Source of the DNA: JBFLXB01 sp964570625
GTDB lineage: Bacteria > Nitrospirota > Nitrospiria > 2-01-FULL-66-17
Length of the DNA stretch: 64,000 nucleotides
Direction: 5' to 3'
Assembly (NCBI GenBank): GCA_964570625.1
Contig: CAZMYW010000002.1
Location: 1-64,000 of the forward strand
A program made the translations under genes and the position numbers. The notes beneath the pieces were generated by a model. It saw only the letters and a list, made by a program, of their open reading frames with translations. It was not told the DNA's origin and searched no databases. Position 1 is the stretch's first letter. The number at the start of each line of letters is the position of its first letter. Shown here one piece after another: positions 15,186 through 23,409 of the stretch.

Positions 15186-16277
15186 TTGGGCCGGCGACGC
15201 GTAGCTCCGCCTCGATATGCGTCGTTCGTCGGCCTACTCATCATGTTGGGCATGTTGGCGTTCGGAACCCACGTGGCTGCGTTTCTGGCGTCACCGCCAG
15301 GGGGAAGTCGCGAGCCCATCACCTTCGAGATCGTCCAGGATGAACCGTTGGCGCACGTGGCGTCTCGACTTGCGGGGAAGGGGCTGATCCGTAACCAAGC
15401 CTATTTCGTCGTCTTCGGCCGGTTGACCGGCAGCGAGCGACAACTCAAGCCCGGTGAATACGCGCTCTTGCGGTCCATGCGGCCCTTAGAAATGCTCGAT
15501 CGGTTTCGCCACGGCCTCGTGGTGTTGCATCCAGTGACGATTCCGGAAGGTTATACCGTCCGCCAAATCGCCGGAGCTATTCGGACCGCCGGTCTCGGCG
15601 ACCCGGAGGAACTGCTCCGGTTGGTCGAGTCGCCCGCGTTGATCGGCGAGCTCGGCCTGGCCGTGCCCACGCTCGAGGGATATCTGTTTCCAGACACCTA
15701 CGCGTTTCCGCGCACCGTCGCCACCGCGGACATGATTCGTCGTATGGTGGGGAAATTTCAGGAGACCTATCAATCGGTGTGGGGGGCGCGGGCGAACGAG
15801 TTGGGATTTACCCAACACCAGGTGGTGACGTTGGCGTCGATCATCGAAAAAGAAACCGGCGCCGGTATTGAGCGCCCTATCATTTCGGCCGTGTTCCACA
15901 ACCGGTTGCGCCTCCGCATGCCGCTGCAAAGTGACCCGACCGTCATCTACCCCATCAAAAACTTCAACGGCAATCTCCGGAAGGTCGATTTGCTCCGGGA
16001 CAATCCCTATAACACCTACCGCCGGCGCGGGCTTCCGCCGGGCCCCATCGCCAGCCCCGGCCGCGAGGCGCTGGAAGCCGCCCTCTATCCCGCGCCGGTC
16101 GATTACCTCTACTTCGTGGCCCGTAACGACGGCACCCATCATTTCTCGAGAACTCTGCGAGAGCACAACAGGGCGGTGGATCAGTACCAGCGACGCGGAC
16201 AGCGGGCCAGGGCCAAAGTTGCCTCGGCGCGTGGCGTCAGCGCCGTCTCCGCCACGTCCCACACCACCACGCGATAA
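15186..16277 (+). CDS. mltG: Endolytic murein transglycosylase
   Basis: 363 residues. It cleaves nascent glycan strands and thereby sets their length, acting in the periplasm from an inner-membrane anchor. There is one N-terminal membrane segment (residues 12-36). The YceG domain has LASIIEKETG with the catalytic Glu, FHNRLRLRMPLQSDPTVIYP, and NTYRRRGLPPGPIASPG. The TTG start is supported by GGGGAG seven bases upstream. The C-terminal 25 residues are a basic, low-complexity extension. The lgt start codon follows the stop with no gap. Confidence 0.92.
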   Translation: MGRRRVAPPRYASFVGLLIMLGMLAFGTHVAAFLASPPGGSREPITFEIVQDEPLAHVASRLAGKGLIRNQAYFVVFGRLTGSERQLKPGEYALLRSMRPLEMLDRFRHGLVVLHPVTIPEGYTVRQIAGAIRTAGLGDPEELLRLVESPALIGELGLAVPTLEGYLFPDTYAFPRTVATADMIRRMVGKFQETYQSVWGARANELGFTQHQVVTLASIIEKETGAGIERPIISAVFHNRLRLRMPLQSDPTVIYPIKNFNGNLRKVDLLRDNPYNTYRRRGLPPGPIASPGREALEAALYPAPVDYLYFVARNDGTHHFSRTLREHNRAVDQYQRRGQRARAKVASARGVSAVSATSHTTTR

Positions 16278-17075
16278 GTGCATCCCAACCTGATCGAAAT
16301 TGGTCCGATCGTCATCCGCTGGTACGGGCTCATGTACTTGGCCGCGTTCTTGGTGGGCGGATGGCTCTTGGGCAAGGAAATCGCGCGTAAGGGCCTCCGG
16401 ATTTCGGATGACGACCGGTGGTCGTTTCTGACGCTGGTCTTGTTCGCCGGCATCCTGGGCGGTCGCCTGTATTACGTCGCCTTCAATTGGGGCTACTACG
16501 GCGCGAACCCGGCTGAAATCCCGGCGATCTGGCACGGCGGTCTGGCCATTCACGGCGGTTTGCTCGGCGGCACACTGGCCGGGTGGTGGTGGGTGCGGCG
16601 TCATCAGATTCCGTTTTGGAAACTGGCCGACGCGAGTGCGCCTTCAGTGCTTCTGGGCCAGGCATTCGGCCGCTTCGGGAACTTCATGAACGGCGAGGTC
16701 CACGGCTATCCGACCGACTTGCCGTGGGGGATCGTCTTCCCGCCGACCAGCCCGGCGGGCCACGAATTCGGTCCGGTGCCGCTGCATCCCGCCATGTTGT
16801 ACGAGTTGGTGTTGAACGTGATCGGCTTTGCGATCCTCTGGATGCTTCGGACGCGCCGAACGCGAGATGGGTTCATCTTCTGTTTGTATATCGTGTTCTA
16901 CGGACTGATCCGGGCGTTTGTCAGCGGTTTTCGCGCCGAAGATCTGATGCTGGGGGATGTCAGGGCTCCCTACGTGGTCAGCGCGGTCATGATTCTCCTC
17001 GCCGGGTCACTCATCGTGTACCTCCGCCTGTGGAAAGTCGATCACTCGCAGCCCTCGCGCCCGTCGCGAGCGTGA
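16278..17075 (+). CDS. lgt: Prolipoprotein diacylglyceryl transferase
   Basis: 265 residues, an integral inner-membrane enzyme that moves diacylglycerol from phosphatidylglycerol to the lipobox Cys of prolipoproteins. HGGLAIHGGLLGG contains the essential His, and GRFGNFMNGEVHG is the Lgt signature with its Arg, Asn and Glu. About seven hydrophobic segments are present. It starts with GTG directly after the mltG stop and ends in a GTGA overlap with the hydrolase gene. A likely client, the lipoprotein at 40.8 kb, is in the same window. Confidence 0.94.
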   Translation: MHPNLIEIGPIVIRWYGLMYLAAFLVGGWLLGKEIARKGLRISDDDRWSFLTLVLFAGILGGRLYYVAFNWGYYGANPAEIPAIWHGGLAIHGGLLGGTLAGWWWVRRHQIPFWKLADASAPSVLLGQAFGRFGNFMNGEVHGYPTDLPWGIVFPPTSPAGHEFGPVPLHPAMLYELVLNVIGFAILWMLRTRRTRDGFIFCLYIVFYGLIRAFVSGFRAEDLMLGDVRAPYVVSAVMILLAGSLIVYLRLWKVDHSQPSRPSRA

Positions 17076-18094
17076 CCTCGGCGTCGCCGTTCCCTCGCGT
17101 CACGGGTTTTCGTCCGGCGTGGTGGCTTCGCAATCGACACGCTCAAACGATCTGGCGACGCGTGGTGGGGCGAGTCCCTCCGGTCGCCTACCACCGTGAG
17201 CGGGTGGATACCCCTGACGGGGATTTTCTTGATCTCGACTGGCTCGACCGTCGTCCGACGAAACCGGATGTGCCGCTCGTCATCGTCCTTCACGGATTGG
17301 AAGGATCGTCGCGCGCCAAGTACGTGCTCGGAGTTCTGTCCGTGGTGGCCAGGCGCGGCTGGGATGGGTTGGCCCTCAATTTTCGCTCGTGCGGCGGGGA
17401 ACTCAATCGTCTGTCGCGGTTTTATCACTCGGGTGAAACCGGGGACTTGGATTGGGTGGTGTCTACGCTGATCACCCGCTCCCCGCGGCGCCCGCTCGCC
17501 CTCGTCGGGTTTTCCCTCGGTGGCAACGTGTTGCTCAAGTGGCTCGGCGAACGAGGCGACACGGTACCGGATCAAATCCGGGGAGCGGTGGCGGTCTCGG
17601 TGCCGTATGACCTGGGGGTGGCGGCGTATCGGGTGGATCACGGATTCGGTCGCGTGTATGGTCAGGTCTTTCTGCGGACGTTGAAGGTCAAGGCGTTGGA
17701 AAAGGCGGCCCGATTTCCGGGGTTGATCGACGTCGAGGTGGTGCGGGGACTTTCCAGTTTCGCGGCGTTCGACGAACACGTGACCGCTCCGATCCACGGG
17801 TTTTCAGGGGCGCGCGACTACTGGACGCGATCGAGTTGCCTGCCGTGGCTTGAGCGGATCCGAACACCGACGTTGTTGATCAGCGCGGATGATGATCCGT
17901 TTCTGCCATCCGACCATCTGCCGCGAGAGGCGGTGGCCCGATCATCGTGGCTGGACGCGGAGTTCAGCGAGCGCGGCGGCCATGTGGGGTTTGTGCAGGG
18001 TCCGTGGCCGTGGGACGCATCGTATTGGGTCGATCGTCGGGCGGTCGAACAGGTGGACGCCGTTCTCAGGCCAACTCTCCACGCCAGACCGTGA
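17072..18094 (+). CDS. YheT-family alpha/beta hydrolase
   Basis: 340 residues from the GTG at 17072, which overlaps the lgt stop. It is an alpha/beta hydrolase of the YheT/EMB8 family. FRPAWWLRNRHAQTIW is the family's N-terminal signature, VLHGLEGSS the oxyanion region, and GFSLGGN holds the nucleophile Ser near residue 151. SADDDPF supplies the Asp and GGHVGF the His. Members are esterases of uncertain physiological substrate. The last 29 bases overlap the end of the convergent PhzF-like gene. Confidence 0.85.
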   Translation: MTSASPFPRVTGFRPAWWLRNRHAQTIWRRVVGRVPPVAYHRERVDTPDGDFLDLDWLDRRPTKPDVPLVIVLHGLEGSSRAKYVLGVLSVVARRGWDGLALNFRSCGGELNRLSRFYHSGETGDLDWVVSTLITRSPRRPLALVGFSLGGNVLLKWLGERGDTVPDQIRGAVAVSVPYDLGVAAYRVDHGFGRVYGQVFLRTLKVKALEKAARFPGLIDVEVVRGLSSFAAFDEHVTAPIHGFSGARDYWTRSSCLPWLERIRTPTLLISADDDPFLPSDHLPREAVARSSWLDAEFSERGGHVGFVQGPWPWDASYWVDRRAVEQVDAVLRPTLHARP

Positions 18095-18854
18095 CGGCCT
18101 GTCCTCCCAACAAGACCCGCGAGTCGTTTACCTGAACACGGACGACCCCGCCGCGGGCAGAAACCTGACGCGCGAGCATCGCGTCTTTCTTAAGACGGAC
18201 GTTCCAGAATGGCCCCAAGCAGCAGTGTGCGGAGCCGGTGACCGGGTCTTCGTTGATGCCCGCGCCCGGGCCGAAAAACTGGGAGACGAAGTCGTACTCG
18301 CGCGATCCGGCGCGACTCGTGACCATTACCCCTCGCATGGGAATTGTCGCGAGCAGGGTCACATCCGGCTTCAATGCGCGCACGGTCGCTTCCGAATCGA
18401 CCTCGACCAAGTAGTCCCAGCGATTCTTGCCCACGTAGAGCGGCGTGACACCCAGCGCACGCGCAAGGTTCGGAGGCTCGGTGACAGGTTGTTCCGGCTC
18501 GGCGGGGAAGTCCATCAGGATCCAGGCCTCCTGTCGTTCAGCGGTCAGCACACCGCTCTTGGTGTGAAAGCAAGCGGGCTCGTGCGCTGCCAAATGTCCG
18601 TCTTCCCACAACACGTGCGCGCTGGCCAGCGTGGCATGGCCGCACAAATCCACCTCCATCGTCGGGGTGAACCAGCGCAGGTGATAGTCGCCCGCGCGGG
18701 GATATAAAAAATCGGTCTCGGACAAGTTCATCTCCCGCGCCACCGCCTGCATCCAGTGTTCGTCGGCGGGCGCTTCGAGAATACACACCGCAGCTGGGTT
18801 GCCGGTAAACCGCGTGTCGGTGAAGGCGTTGACTTGAACAATCCTCTGTCCCAT
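18066..18854 (-). CDS. PhzF-family isomerase/epimerase
   Basis: 262 residues. The PhzF fold is shown by the start QVNAFTDTRFTGNPAAVCIL, by the catalytic-type segment MNLSETDFLYP (the Glu acts as base in PhzF), by DLCGHATLASAHVLWE, and by GINEDPVTGSAHCCLGPFW near the C-terminus. Family members isomerise or epimerise small acids; the substrate here is unknown, and phenazine genes are absent. AGGAGG precedes the ATG and the promoter at 18875-18903 is strong. Its 3' end overlaps the hydrolase gene on the other strand. Confidence 0.85.
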   Translation of the reverse strand: MGQRIVQVNAFTDTRFTGNPAAVCILEAPADEHWMQAVAREMNLSETDFLYPRAGDYHLRWFTPTMEVDLCGHATLASAHVLWEDGHLAAHEPACFHTKSGVLTAERQEAWILMDFPAEPEQPVTEPPNLARALGVTPLYVGKNRWDYLVEVDSEATVRALKPDVTLLATIPMRGVMVTSRAGSREYDFVSQFFGPGAGINEDPVTGSAHCCLGPFWNVRLKKDAMLARQVSARGGVVRVQVNDSRVLLGGQAVTVWRGELA

Positions 18855-18874
18855 GGATCCCGACCTCCTATCGT

Positions 18875-18903
18875 ATTGTGCGCGATCAGATCGTCGTTCT
18901 CAA
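18875..18903 (-). promoter_or_regulatory. Promoter of the PhzF-like gene
   Basis: Minus strand TTGAGA (18903-18898), 17-base spacer, CACAAT (18880-18875), about 20 bases before the ATG with its AGGAGG. It is back to back with the ridA promoter. Confidence 0.6.
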
Positions 18904-18929
18904 CCCACGCGCTCCGTGAATCGTGCGCG

Positions 18930-18958
18930 TTGATCTCCTGGGCCAAGTGGGCTATAAC
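18930..18958 (+). promoter_or_regulatory. Promoter of ridA
   Basis: TTGATC (18930-18935), 17-base spacer, TATAAC (18953-18958), 23 bases before the ATG at 18982. Confidence 0.65.
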
Positions 18959-18981
18959 CACACTCTCAGCAAGGAGACGCC

Positions 18982-19440
18982 ATGTCGGCGGAGGACCAAC
19001 TCATAACGCTCGGCCTGACTCTTCCACCCGCACCCAAACCGGTCGCGTCCTACGTGCCGGCGGTGCGCAGTGGGAATCTCTTGTTTTTGAGCGGCATCCT
19101 TCCGATGAAAGACGGCAAACCGGCCTGGACCGGAAAACTCGGTCGCGAGCTGACGGTCGAACAGGGAGCGGAAGCCGCGCGCTGGGCATGCCTGAACGCG
19201 CTGGCCGTCGTCCGCGCGGAGCTCGGCAGTCTCAATGCGGTCACACGCATCGTGCGTCTGGGCGGCCATGTGGCGTCGGCCGACGGATTCACGCAACAAC
19301 CGGCCGTGGTCAACGGCGCGTCGGACCTACTTGTCTCGATTTTCGGAGAAGCCGGCCGTCACGCGCGCCTGGCACTCGGTACGCATGAGTTGCCGCTCGG
19401 CGCGGCCATTGAGCTGGAATTGATCATCGAGTTTGGATAG
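18982..19440 (+). CDS. ridA: RidA-family enamine/imine deaminase
   Basis: 152 residues of the YjgF/RidA family, long form. Segments SGNLLFLSGILPMKDGKPAW, ACLNALAVVRAELGSLNAVTRIVRLGGHVAS and LGTHELPLGAAIELELIIEF are typical. The trimer hydrolyses reactive enamine or imine intermediates released by PLP enzymes. The pocket Arg that marks true RidA (RxxxxxxxLP) is not clearly present: the sequence reads GTHELPLGAAIELE. It may thus belong to a Rid subgroup with other activity. AAGGAG precedes the ATG. Confidence 0.82.
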   Translation: MSAEDQLITLGLTLPPAPKPVASYVPAVRSGNLLFLSGILPMKDGKPAWTGKLGRELTVEQGAEAARWACLNALAVVRAELGSLNAVTRIVRLGGHVASADGFTQQPAVVNGASDLLVSIFGEAGRHARLALGTHELPLGAAIELELIIEFG

Positions 19441-19501
19441 GGGCGGTTGGAGGTGAATCATCGGCGGCATTCCGACTGAGTAACCGGCGACGGAGGTGGC
19501 G

Positions 19502-19870
19502 ATGCCCAATTTGTTCATCCACATCGAGCTCCAAACGCAAGATCTCGTCAGAGCAAAATCGTTTTACACCGCGCTGTTCGATTGGCGGCTGGAGGACGTG
19601 CCCGGGATGAAATACACCATGATCGAAGGTGGTGAGGGTGCGGGCGGGGGGATGATGCAAGCCCAATCCCCGGAAGCGCCATCGCAGTGGATTCCTTTCA
19701 TCGAGGTTGAGGACGTCCCCCGGACCACGGAGCGCGTGCAAGCGTTAGGTGGAACGATCCTCAAAGGACCGGCCGAGGCTCCGGGGTATGGCTGGTACAG
19801 CGTGATGGCTGATCCAACCGGCGCGACGTTCGGGATCTGGAAGCCGGAGACGAATCGTGACGCGGCGTAA
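19502..19870 (+). CDS. VOC-family protein (glyoxalase-like)
   Basis: About 122 residues from the ATG at 19502, which follows GGAGG by five bases; a GTG two codons upstream is less well placed. The vicinal-oxygen-chelate fold is visible as two beta-alpha-beta3 modules: FIHIELQTQDLVRAKSFYTALFDWRL and IPFIEVEDVPRTTERVQALGGTILKGP. GWYSVMADPTGATFGIWKPE closes the second module. Such small proteins are usually metal-dependent lyases, dioxygenases or binding proteins; the substrate is not predictable. It lies between ridA and a thioesterase gene on the same strand. Confidence 0.82.
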   Translation: MPNLFIHIELQTQDLVRAKSFYTALFDWRLEDVPGMKYTMIEGGEGAGGGMMQAQSPEAPSQWIPFIEVEDVPRTTERVQALGGTILKGPAEAPGYGWYSVMADPTGATFGIWKPETNRDAA

Positions 19871-19879
19871 GGCGGACGC

Positions 19880-20428
19880 GTGAACCTTATTCTCCGTATG
19901 ATCCGCGTTTTGTTCGCGGCCATGGCCGGGTCACGGATCGATCCCCTCGGTGAGTCGGTCATTCGACTCCGCGTGTGGCTGAATGACCTGGATACCAACC
20001 TGCACATGAACAATGGCCGGTATCTGACAATCATGGACCTCGGCCGGTTGGACTTCATCGTCCGCACCGGACTGGGTGGGATCATGCTGAAGCGACGCTG
20101 GCGTCCTATGGTCGGTTCCGCAGTGATCCGATTTCGGCGTGGACTCGCGCCGTTCGAACGGTACGACCTGACGACTCGAGTGGTGTGGTGGGACGACAAG
20201 TGGTTTTGGATCGAGCAGCGGTTCGAGCGGGCGGGTGACGTCGTCGCACTGGGCGCGATCAAGGGGCTCTTCCGAGACCCGTCCGGCAATGTACCGACGG
20301 CTGATGTGTTGTCTCCTCTGGGGGTGACCGAGCTCCCGCGCGAGATCCCCGATTGGATCGCGGCGTGGCGGAATGCGGAACCTCTCAGTACCAATACCTC
20401 GCCCTCAGACTCGTCGCGAGTGGCCTAA
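19880..20428 (+). CDS. Hot-dog thioesterase-like protein
   Basis: 182 residues. A hot-dog fold of the acyl-CoA thioesterase (4HBT/Them6-like) type is suggested by RLRVWLNDLDTNLHMNNGRYLTIMDLGR, whose Asp-x-Asn-xx-His-Met-Asn motif is the family hallmark. The following strand region is VIRFRRGLAPFERYDLTTRVVWWDDKWFWIEQRFE. An N-terminal hydrophobic stretch (LRMIRVLFAAMAG) may anchor it to the membrane. GTG start, nine bases after the VOC stop, so probably co-transcribed. Substrate unknown; a lipid or aromatic acyl-CoA is likely. Confidence 0.8.
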   Translation: MNLILRMIRVLFAAMAGSRIDPLGESVIRLRVWLNDLDTNLHMNNGRYLTIMDLGRLDFIVRTGLGGIMLKRRWRPMVGSAVIRFRRGLAPFERYDLTTRVVWWDDKWFWIEQRFERAGDVVALGAIKGLFRDPSGNVPTADVLSPLGVTELPREIPDWIAAWRNAEPLSTNTSPSDSSRVA

Positions 20429-20490
20429 CCGATACCCCCTTCCTGTCCCCGTCTGACGCCGATCGTTCGGTCACCGTGGGCCGTTCGCGA

Positions 20491-20520
20491 TTGACGGCTG
20501 TCAGACCGGGCGCGTAAAAT
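20491..20520 (+). promoter_or_regulatory. Promoter, leaderless geometry
   Basis: TTGACG (20491-20496), 18-base spacer, TAAAAT (20515-20520). The first base of the GTG start codon at 20527 is exactly the expected transcription start. Confidence 0.65.
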
Positions 20521-20526
20521 TCCTGC

Positions 20527-21327
20527 GTGGAATGGTGGCTGTTGTACCTTGCGGTGGGTGCCGTTGCCGGGTTGCTGGCCGGGCTCTTGGGTGTGGGTGG
20601 CGGCGTCATCGTGGTGCCCGCTCTCGCGGGGATCTTCGCGGCCCAAGGCGTCCTTCCGCACGACACGATGCCGCTCGCGCTGGGCACGTCACTCGCGGCC
20701 ATCGTGTTGACGGCGCTGGCCAGCATACGTGTTCATCACGTGCACAGAGCCGTGGACTGGCGGATCGTCTTGCGGCTGACGCCGGGCCTCGTGTTCGGGG
20801 CGTTCGCCGGCGCGGCAATGGCCTCACGCGCCCCGTCGTCGGTCCTGGCGTTGGCGTTCGGGCTGTTCCTGTGGTGCGTCGCGACCTACCTGATCATGGA
20901 CGCCACCCCCCAGGGCGCTGGCTCGCTTCCCGGGTGGTTCGGTCTGTCCGCGGTCGGGGGCACGATCGGGCTGGTGTCGGGTGTGATGGGGATCGGAGGT
21001 GGCACCCTGACCGTCCCGTTTCTCACTTGGCGTCGCGTCCCCCTGCACCAAGCCATCGGTACGGCCGCTGCAGCGGGGTTGCCCATTGCCGTGGCCGGAG
21101 CCGCGGGATATCTCCTGAGCGGAGTGGCGTTGGGCGCCGCTTCTCCGGACAGCGTGGGTTTTGTGCATGTACCCGCGTTGGTGGGGGTGAGCGCGGCCAG
21201 CGTGATCGCCGCTCCCATCGGGGCTCGGCTCACCCATCACCTGCCGACCGGCCTGTTGAAGAAACTCTTCGCGCTGTTGTTATACCTGGTGGGCGGCGTG
21301 GTGGCGTTGTCGGGGTGGCCGACCTAA
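20527..21327 (+). CDS. TauE/SafE-family membrane permease
   Basis: 266 residues with about eight membrane segments and the TauE/SafE internal duplication. Each half has the Gly-rich motif: GLLAGLLGVGGGVIVVPAL and GLVSGVMGIGGGTLTVPFL. The family exports sulfite, sulfoacetate or other organosulfur anions, though many members have no known substrate. The GTG start at 20527 has no Shine-Dalgarno sequence but lies at the predicted transcription start. It is a single gene, convergent with the RDD-SurA gene 16 bases away. Confidence 0.87.
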   Translation: MEWWLLYLAVGAVAGLLAGLLGVGGGVIVVPALAGIFAAQGVLPHDTMPLALGTSLAAIVLTALASIRVHHVHRAVDWRIVLRLTPGLVFGAFAGAAMASRAPSSVLALAFGLFLWCVATYLIMDATPQGAGSLPGWFGLSAVGGTIGLVSGVMGIGGGTLTVPFLTWRRVPLHQAIGTAAAAGLPIAVAGAAGYLLSGVALGAASPDSVGFVHVPALVGVSAASVIAAPIGARLTHHLPTGLLKKLFALLLYLVGGVVALSGWPT

Positions 21328-21343
21328 AGGGACGGCGACGCGC

Positions 21344-22489
21344 TCAATCGGACGGGTTGATTCTGATCCTGGCTTTGTCCCTGAGTCTCGCGAGGAACTG
21401 GTCGCGTTTCTCGTCGCCGCGTTCCTTGATGAACCGCTTGTTGATCGCGGCCCGTGCGTCTTCCGGTGAGAGCCCCGAGAAGTCCTCGCGGTGAGCGTCA
21501 TAATAGACGTCGATGTCTTGGGTCGCGACCAGCACGAAGAAATAAATCCGTTGGTCCAGGAATTCCGCCACGCGGAGATCGTCGGCGACCCATACGCGCA
21601 AGGCCTCCGAGTCCCATCCCAAACGAGCCAGTCGTCCCTTCAATTCCTCGGACCCGCCCAGTTGCGCGGTCGTCGCGTCGATCCGGGCACTAACGTCCGC
21701 TGCTGACGGGGGTGGGATGGCGAATCGGTCCGCTTCCTCGAGCAGCAACTGTCGATCGATCAGAGTGTGCAGGGCGTCGTCGTTCGACATGGTCGGAGAT
21801 CCGGCCAAGGTCTGGTGGGCCGCCAGATCGCTCAGGGTGATCACCTGATTGTTCGCCGTGGCGAGGATCCGGTCGACCACGACGGCCGAGGCGGGGATGA
21901 TCCCGGTGAATGCGGTCAACACCAGCCATGCGCCGAGAACAGTCCTCACCGCGTGAGGTGACGGGTCAGATGAGACCCTGATGACGCGTGTTCCCAGCAG
22001 CCGATCATGGAGAGCGAGCTTGGCGGGAGGCACGGCGGCCCACACGAATCCCAGGCCCAAGGGGAGCCATGAGAGCAGGTAGCCGATCGGGCGCAACACG
22101 GCTTGGATCCACGAGGGACTCCCACCGTCCATGCGGGTGACGCGGATACGCAGCAACATCTTGCCCAGTGTCTGACCGCCGTGACGCGTAAAGAATCCGA
22201 TGTACACCCACCAGAGGGCCCACCAGAGAGACAGAAACGGCCCGACGAGCGCTCGAGCCAGATCATCGGACAGATAGTCCACCCCGGATGCCTGAGCGCC
22301 CAGCCGGGCGCCGGAGATGCCGAGTGCCACGAACGTGACGTAGAGCAGGGACACGACGTACAGGTCGACGACCGTGGCGAACACCCGGCGATAAACGCCT
22401 GATGATCGGGGGAGCGGTTCCCACCCGGCTTGACCCGCGAACGACGGCACGTGGGGGTTTGTGCCCCAGTGGTCAGACAAGTGGCGCAC
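21344..22489 (-). CDS. RDD membrane domain fused to a SurA-like chaperone domain
   Basis: About 381 residues in one uninterrupted frame from the GTG at 22489. Residues 33-170 are an RDD domain with three membrane segments, ending in the typical LALHDRLLGTRVIRV. A further hydrophobic segment (LGAWLVLTAFTGIIPASA, about 185-202) looks like a signal peptide. It is followed by a SurA-type N-terminal chaperone domain (VVDRILATANNQVITLSDL, LIDRQLLLEEADRF, FLDQRIYFFVLVATQDIDVYYDAHREDF) with no proline-isomerase domain. Either this is a true fusion anchoring a periplasmic chaperone, or a GTG at 21949 starts a separate SurA-like protein inside the frame. The start overlaps the rsmE 3' end. Confidence 0.72.
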   Translation of the reverse strand: MRHLSDHWGTNPHVPSFAGQAGWEPLPRSSGVYRRVFATVVDLYVVSLLYVTFVALGISGARLGAQASGVDYLSDDLARALVGPFLSLWWALWWVYIGFFTRHGGQTLGKMLLRIRVTRMDGGSPSWIQAVLRPIGYLLSWLPLGLGFVWAAVPPAKLALHDRLLGTRVIRVSSDPSPHAVRTVLGAWLVLTAFTGIIPASAVVVDRILATANNQVITLSDLAAHQTLAGSPTMSNDDALHTLIDRQLLLEEADRFAIPPPSAADVSARIDATTAQLGGSEELKGRLARLGWDSEALRVWVADDLRVAEFLDQRIYFFVLVATQDIDVYYDAHREDFSGLSPEDARAAINKRFIKERGDEKRDQFLARLRDKARIRINPSD

Positions 22490-23252
22490 GGTCGGGTGTC
22501 GGCTGGGGACCGCCGAGGCTCCCCCACGCGTACTGAAGAATGGTGAGCGCAGCCACCCCGGCCGTCTCCGCGCGAAGAATCGCGTGGCCGAGCGACACGG
22601 GGACGAATCCTGCGGCACGGGCGACCTCGATCTCTTCAGGGTCGAACCCGCCTTCCGGGCCGACCAAGAGCGTAGCCCGAGCACTCGGTTCGTTCCGCGC
22701 AAGGTGATCCCGCAGGTTCCGCGAGGTCTCGCGCTCCCACAAGATGAGACGGTTGGCGGAATGGGCCGCGTCGGAGCGAAGCCAGTCGGAGAGGGGGAGC
22801 GGGTCATCCACGGTCGGAACCTCCAGCCGTTCCGACTGCTGAGCGGCCTCCAGGACGATGGTCCTCCAGCGCTCGACCTGGCGCGAGGCACGGTGCTCTC
22901 GCGGGCGCACCACGGTCCGCCGGGTAACCAGCGGCGTGAGGTGATGTGCCCCCAACTCCGTGGCCTTTTGGAGGACTCCGTCCATGTGTGGGCCTTTGAG
23001 CAGGGATTGTGCGAGCGTCACACGCACTCCCGGTGGCCGTTCGTCGGGGAGGCGCTCGACGATACGACCGCGGACGTGTCGAGAACTCGCCTCCGTCAAG
23101 ACGATCTGGTACCGGTGTCCTCCTTCGCCGACCACCGTGATCCGATCCCCGGTACGGTGGCGCAAGGCCCCCCCCACGTGGCTGGCCAGCGAGCCGGTGA
23201 TTGTGACCGCGTCGCCCTGGAGCGAGCCTGGAGCGAGGAAAAAGTGCGGCAT
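22473..23252 (-). CDS. rsmE: 16S rRNA m3U1498 methyltransferase
   Basis: 259 residues from the ATG at 23252. It methylates N3 of U1498 in 16S rRNA using SAM. The N-terminal PUA-like domain contains LASHVGGALRHRTGDRI. The SPOUT knot is given by LLVGPEGGFDPEEIEVARAAGF and SLGHAILRAETAGVAALTILQ. A start six codons upstream would lie inside repeat copy C and is rejected. There is no good ribosome binding site, and the repeat starts seven bases before the start codon, so expression signals probably come from the repeat or from upstream genes. Confidence 0.9.
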   Translation of the reverse strand: MPHFFLAPGSLQGDAVTITGSLASHVGGALRHRTGDRITVVGEGGHRYQIVLTEASSRHVRGRIVERLPDERPPGVRVTLAQSLLKGPHMDGVLQKATELGAHHLTPLVTRRTVVRPREHRASRQVERWRTIVLEAAQQSERLEVPTVDDPLPLSDWLRSDAAHSANRLILWERETSRNLRDHLARNEPSARATLLVGPEGGFDPEEIEVARAAGFVPVSLGHAILRAETAGVAALTILQYAWGSLGGPQPTPDRAPLV

Positions 23253-23258
23253 GGCTAC

Positions 23259-23382
23259 GAGCCTGTCCATGAAGGGCCATCTGCGGCGTTGCCGCTGCGC
23301 GTCCGCTCCTCACGTACGCACGTAGTACGCTCCGGTGCGGTGCTCGCGGCGCCTGGCATCTGGCCCGTTCCTGCACAGGCTC
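23259..23382 (+). repeat. Interspersed palindromic repeat, copy C
   Basis: Inverted ends GAGCCTGT (23259-23266) and ACAGGCTC (23375-23382) flank a core with GGCCATCTGCGGCGTTG, CGCTGCGCGTCCGCTCC, CACGTACG and AGTACGCTCCGG. It matches copy B closely in the first half and copy A at the termini. A tail matching copy A (GAGTCGGAC...CTCCTAG) continues to 23413, where it contains the dnaJ stop codon. It separates dnaJ from rsmE. Confidence 0.8.
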
Positions 23383-23409
23383 CGCTTTCGCGGTGAGTCG
23401 GACGCACTC

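Noticed and set aside
22490..22891. N-terminal extension of the RDD-SurA protein into rsmE
   Set aside because: That part is an antisense-free shifted frame of rsmE with Arg/Ser-rich composition; rsmE codes there.
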